From the NCBI GenBank assembly GCA_900544885.1, contig UQWU01000035.1, forward strand, positions 1 to 18,391: 18,391 nt of DNA, read 5' to 3'. The notes under the pieces were generated by a model. The model did no database searches. It saw nothing but the letters and a program-made list of their open reading frames with translations, and was not told the origin of the DNA. The DNA comes from an uncultured Phascolarctobacterium sp. (lineage in GTDB: Bacteria; Bacillota; Negativicutes; Acidaminococcales; Acidaminococcaceae). A program made the position numbers and the translations under genes. Shown in pieces: positions 17,191 to 18,391 of this stretch. Numbering within the stretch: position 1 is the first letter of the stretch; each line of letters opens with the position of its first letter.

Positions 17191-17237
17191 AAGAGCTGTA
17201 TCGTTCTGTGTTAAACAGAATGATACAGCTCTTTTTT
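17191..17237 (+). terminator. Terminator of the RND efflux operon
   Basis: An 18-bp stem (17191-17208 with 17216-17233, one G-T pair), loop TGTTAAA, then a T run. Confidence 0.95.
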
Positions 17238-17252
17238 ATACAGATAATAAAA

Positions 17253-17283
17253 AAGCATTAGCCGGCAATTTTAGCTAATGCTT
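17253..17283 (-). terminator. Minus-strand terminator-like hairpin
   Basis: AAGCATTAGC / GCTAATGCTT, 10 bp perfect, 11-base loop. Only the minus-strand side is followed by T residues (TTTTTTATTATC), so it would stop leftward transcription, although no minus-strand gene lies to its right in the window. Confidence 0.55.
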
Positions 17284-17311
17284 GAATTATGTAAAAATAA
17301 TATAGGGTAAA

Positions 17312-17342
17312 AAAAATAACCAGTTCGCAGCTGGTTATTTTT
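17312..17342. terminator. Bidirectional terminator-like hairpin with TTCGCAG loop
   Basis: A 12-bp stem with A-rich left arm and T-rich right arm around CCAG/CTGG, loop TTCGCAG. U-tails are possible in both directions. Confidence 0.5.
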
Positions 17343-17466
17343 ATTGCCAAAATCAGATTCGCAGTCGATTTTAGCGTTCTCCCAATCCTTCATTTCGCAA
17401 ATTGAAAATTGAGAGGATATTAAAAGGTTGCTTTGCGATATTAATTGTAGCAAAGTAGGTGCATAT

Positions 17467-17589
17467 TTCTGTTGCCTAAGTCACATTTTTAGTTTTACAA
17501 AATATAGTAACTATATTATAGATAAAGTAAACACATTTTGTAACTAATGTAACTAAAAGCAAAAAATAAGTGTGACTTGTGCAACAGAA
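17467..17589. repeat. 19-bp inverted repeat flanking an 85-bp AT-rich segment
   Basis: Left arm TTCTGTTGCCTAAGTCACA (17467-17485) and right arm TGTGACTTGTGCAACAGAA (17571-17589) are inverted copies with 17 of 19 matches. The segment between has promoter-like boxes on both strands and three GTAACTA motifs (17507, 17540, 17549). It could be two opposed operators or an invertible promoter segment. Confidence 0.7.
17494..17522 (+). promoter_or_regulatory. Candidate promoter of the decarboxylase subunit genes
   Basis: TTTACA (17494-17499), 17-bp spacer, TATAGA (17517-17522), pointing to the OadG-like gene at 17692. On the minus strand the same segment offers TTACAA-N17-TATAAT. Both lie between the inverted repeat arms. 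Confidence 0.4.
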
Positions 17590-17691
17590 TGGACTAAAGA
17601 TAGAATTTATACTTATAAAAGTAGGATAGGTATGAAAAATCCTATCTGAAAAAAGTTTTTCCCCTTTATTTAAAAAAAAGAGGTGATTTCG

Positions 17692-17820
17692 ATGGGTCCT
17701 GTAACAACTAATCCGTGGTTAATTGCTGTTATCAACATGACTATTGTATTCGGTGTTCTGATTGCATTAGGCGTATTGATGAGCTTGATTCAAGTCGTAG
17801 ATCCCACTAAAGCAAAATAA
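17692..17820 (+). CDS. Minimal OadG-like subunit of a Na+-translocating decarboxylase (42 aa)
   Basis: A very short gene encoding 42 residues: a polar start with NPWLIAVINMTIVFGV, one hydrophobic helix (about 9-36) and a short tail ending VVDPTKAK. This matches the membrane anchor of OadG/MmdD/GcdD-type subunits, which hold the carboxyltransferase and biotin carrier at the membrane beta subunit; the NPW...NMTIVF and DPTK segments are what I recognise. The usual long linker and hydrophilic C-terminal domain are missing. AGAGGTG lies 7 bases before the ATG. The beta-subunit gene starts 228 bases downstream, which supports the assignment. The carboxylic acid used (methylmalonyl-CoA, glutaconyl-CoA or oxaloacetate) cannot be decided here; Negativicutes often use the first two. 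Confidence 0.75.
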   Translation: MGPVTTNPWLIAVINMTIVFGVLIALGVLMSLIQVVDPTKAK

Positions 17821-18048
17821 AATAAGGTTTAGAAGCAGTTTTGCTGCTTTAAGCAACTTCGCTTAATAGAAAACCGCTTTCAAAATAGCTGTTCTGAGAT
17901 TCGCACTCAGATTCTTGCAGGCTAGGGGAGACTGGAAGAAAACAGTAGTGTTTGCAGGAGATTTTCTTGAAGTGAAGTACATATGTTGTCGTTTGACAAT
18001 ATGCACTTATAACATCCCTAAACAGGGAAACAAGGAGGAAATTATCAC
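17821..18048 (+). promoter_or_regulatory. Structured 228-bp spacer between the OadG-like and beta-subunit genes
   Basis: No credible gene is seen. Hairpins in order: AAGCAG / CTGCTT (17833-17849); TTAAGC / GCTTAA (17849-17866); TCTGAG / CTCAGA with loop ATTCGCA (17893-17911); TTGTC / GACAA extended by CATA / TATG (about 17980-18005); TCCCT / AGGGA with loop AAAC (18015-18028), just before the ribosome binding site AAGGAGG (18032-18038). None has a T run. TTGTCG-N16-TATAAC (17986-18013) is a weak promoter candidate. The likely role is mRNA processing or setting different subunit levels. Confidence 0.5.
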
Positions 18049-18391
18049 ATGTTTGAGGCATTTGTTGTTGCTTTGTCTTCCGTATGGGCAGACTCCGGCT
18101 TTAATGCTCTGACTGGCGGTCATATCATCATGATCCTGGTTGGTCTGGTTCTGCTTTATATGGCTATTGGTAAAGGTTTCGAACCTTTGCTGTTATCTCC
18201 TATCGCTTTTGGTTGTATTCTGGCTAACATTCCTAAAAATGGCTTTGAAGCACCTGGCGTTATGTCCGTTATTATGTATGGTATCAACCACGAAGTATTC
18301 CCGCCGTTGATTTTCTTGGGCGTAGGTGCAATGACCGACTTTGGTCCGTTGATTGCTAACCCGAAAACTCTGTTGCTGGGTGCTGCTGCTC
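18049..18391 (+). CDS. Na+-translocating decarboxylase beta subunit (OadB/MmdB/GcdB family), N-terminal part
   Basis: The first 114 codons of the beta subunit, the integral membrane part that couples decarboxylation of the biotin-bound carboxyl group to Na+ export; the rest is beyond the window. Conserved segments are GGHIIMILVGLVLLYMAIGKGFEPLLLSPIAFGCILANIP, split over residues about 23-62, and PPLIFLGVGAMTDFGPLI and NPKTLLLGAAA near the edge, which are almost diagnostic for this family. The ATG at 18049 has a perfect AAGGAGG 10 bases upstream. With the OadG-like gene before it, it forms part of a decarboxylase operon whose alpha and biotin-carrier genes are not visible. Which acid is decarboxylated is unknown. 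Confidence 0.93.
   Translation, partial: MFEAFVVALSSVWADSGFNALTGGHIIMILVGLVLLYMAIGKGFEPLLLSPIAFGCILANIPKNGFEAPGVMSVIMYGINHEVFPPLIFLGVGAMTDFGPLIANPKTLLLGAAA

Larger units (their letters stand above)
17238..17466. other. Gene-free stretch with stacked hairpins between efflux and decarboxylase operons
   Basis: No credible gene is seen here. It holds, in order: a 10-bp perfect stem (17253-17262 / 17274-17283) whose T run is on the minus strand; a 12-bp stem flanked by A and T runs (17312-17342); a weaker stem (17349-17372); and a CTTTGC / GCAAAG pairing (17431-17436 / 17450-17455). They could insulate the two operons in both directions. A 60-codon frame on the minus strand crosses the hairpins and starts with TTG, so it is not called. 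Confidence 0.6.

Noticed and set aside
17271..17453. 60-codon open frame on the minus strand
   Set aside because: It starts with TTG without a ribosome binding site and reads straight through several strong hairpins; the peptide has no recognisable domain.
17849..18112. Open frames on both strands over the spacer before the beta-subunit gene (minus 17849-18061, plus 17915-18112)
   Set aside because: They lack convincing ribosome binding sites, overlap the beta-subunit start or the hairpins, and have Cys-rich chance-like compositions.

Overview
The window (18.4 kb, low GC, mostly A/T-ending codons) looks like the chromosome of a diderm Firmicute of the Negativicutes, perhaps an Acidaminococcaceae member such as Phascolarctobacterium. 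This is an inference from three things: Firmicute-style promoters, strong Shine-Dalgarno sites and U-tailed terminators; a tripartite-type RND efflux system, which needs an outer membrane; and a Na+-translocating decarboxylase of the OadG/OadB type at the right edge. No CRISPR array, insertion sequence, phage gene or integrase was seen.

Layout. 1-93: 3' end of a 5S rRNA and its terminator, so an rRNA operon ends here. 174-1934: a single-gene unit for an NhaC-family Na+/H+ antiporter with a good promoter and terminator. 2086-4597: a polar amino acid ABC importer (lipoprotein binding protein, permease, ATPase), with a terminator-like hairpin and an extended -10 box between the binding protein and the permease. 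4706-8165: a probable operon of a secreted DUF4127 protein, a GNAT acetyltransferase of the phosphinothricin-acetyltransferase type and an Nramp metal transporter. 8253-8302: a terminator usable from both sides. 8390-11050 (minus strand): a SsuABC/TauABC-type importer in the order binding lipoprotein, ATPase, permease, again with a hairpin after the binding protein. 11309-12634: a divergent exported protein with an acidic Ca-loop-like motif and a DUF3298-like C-terminal region. 12832-17150: an RND efflux adaptor and pump with a near-consensus promoter, and a perfect 16-bp palindrome further upstream. 17151-17691: a gene-free, hairpin-rich control region. 17692 to the end: a 42-residue OadG-like subunit gene, a structured 228-bp spacer, and the start of the OadB/MmdB/GcdB-type beta subunit, cut by the window edge.

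How it fits together. The antiporter and the Na+-pumping decarboxylase both act on the sodium gradient, a usual theme in anaerobes that conserve energy by decarboxylation. The two ABC importers, the metal transporter and the efflux pump are ordinary envelope transport functions. The least explained parts are the region 17250-18050, with a 19-bp inverted repeat around a promoter-bearing segment and several hairpins sharing a TTCGCA loop, and the DUF4127-GNAT-Nramp operon.
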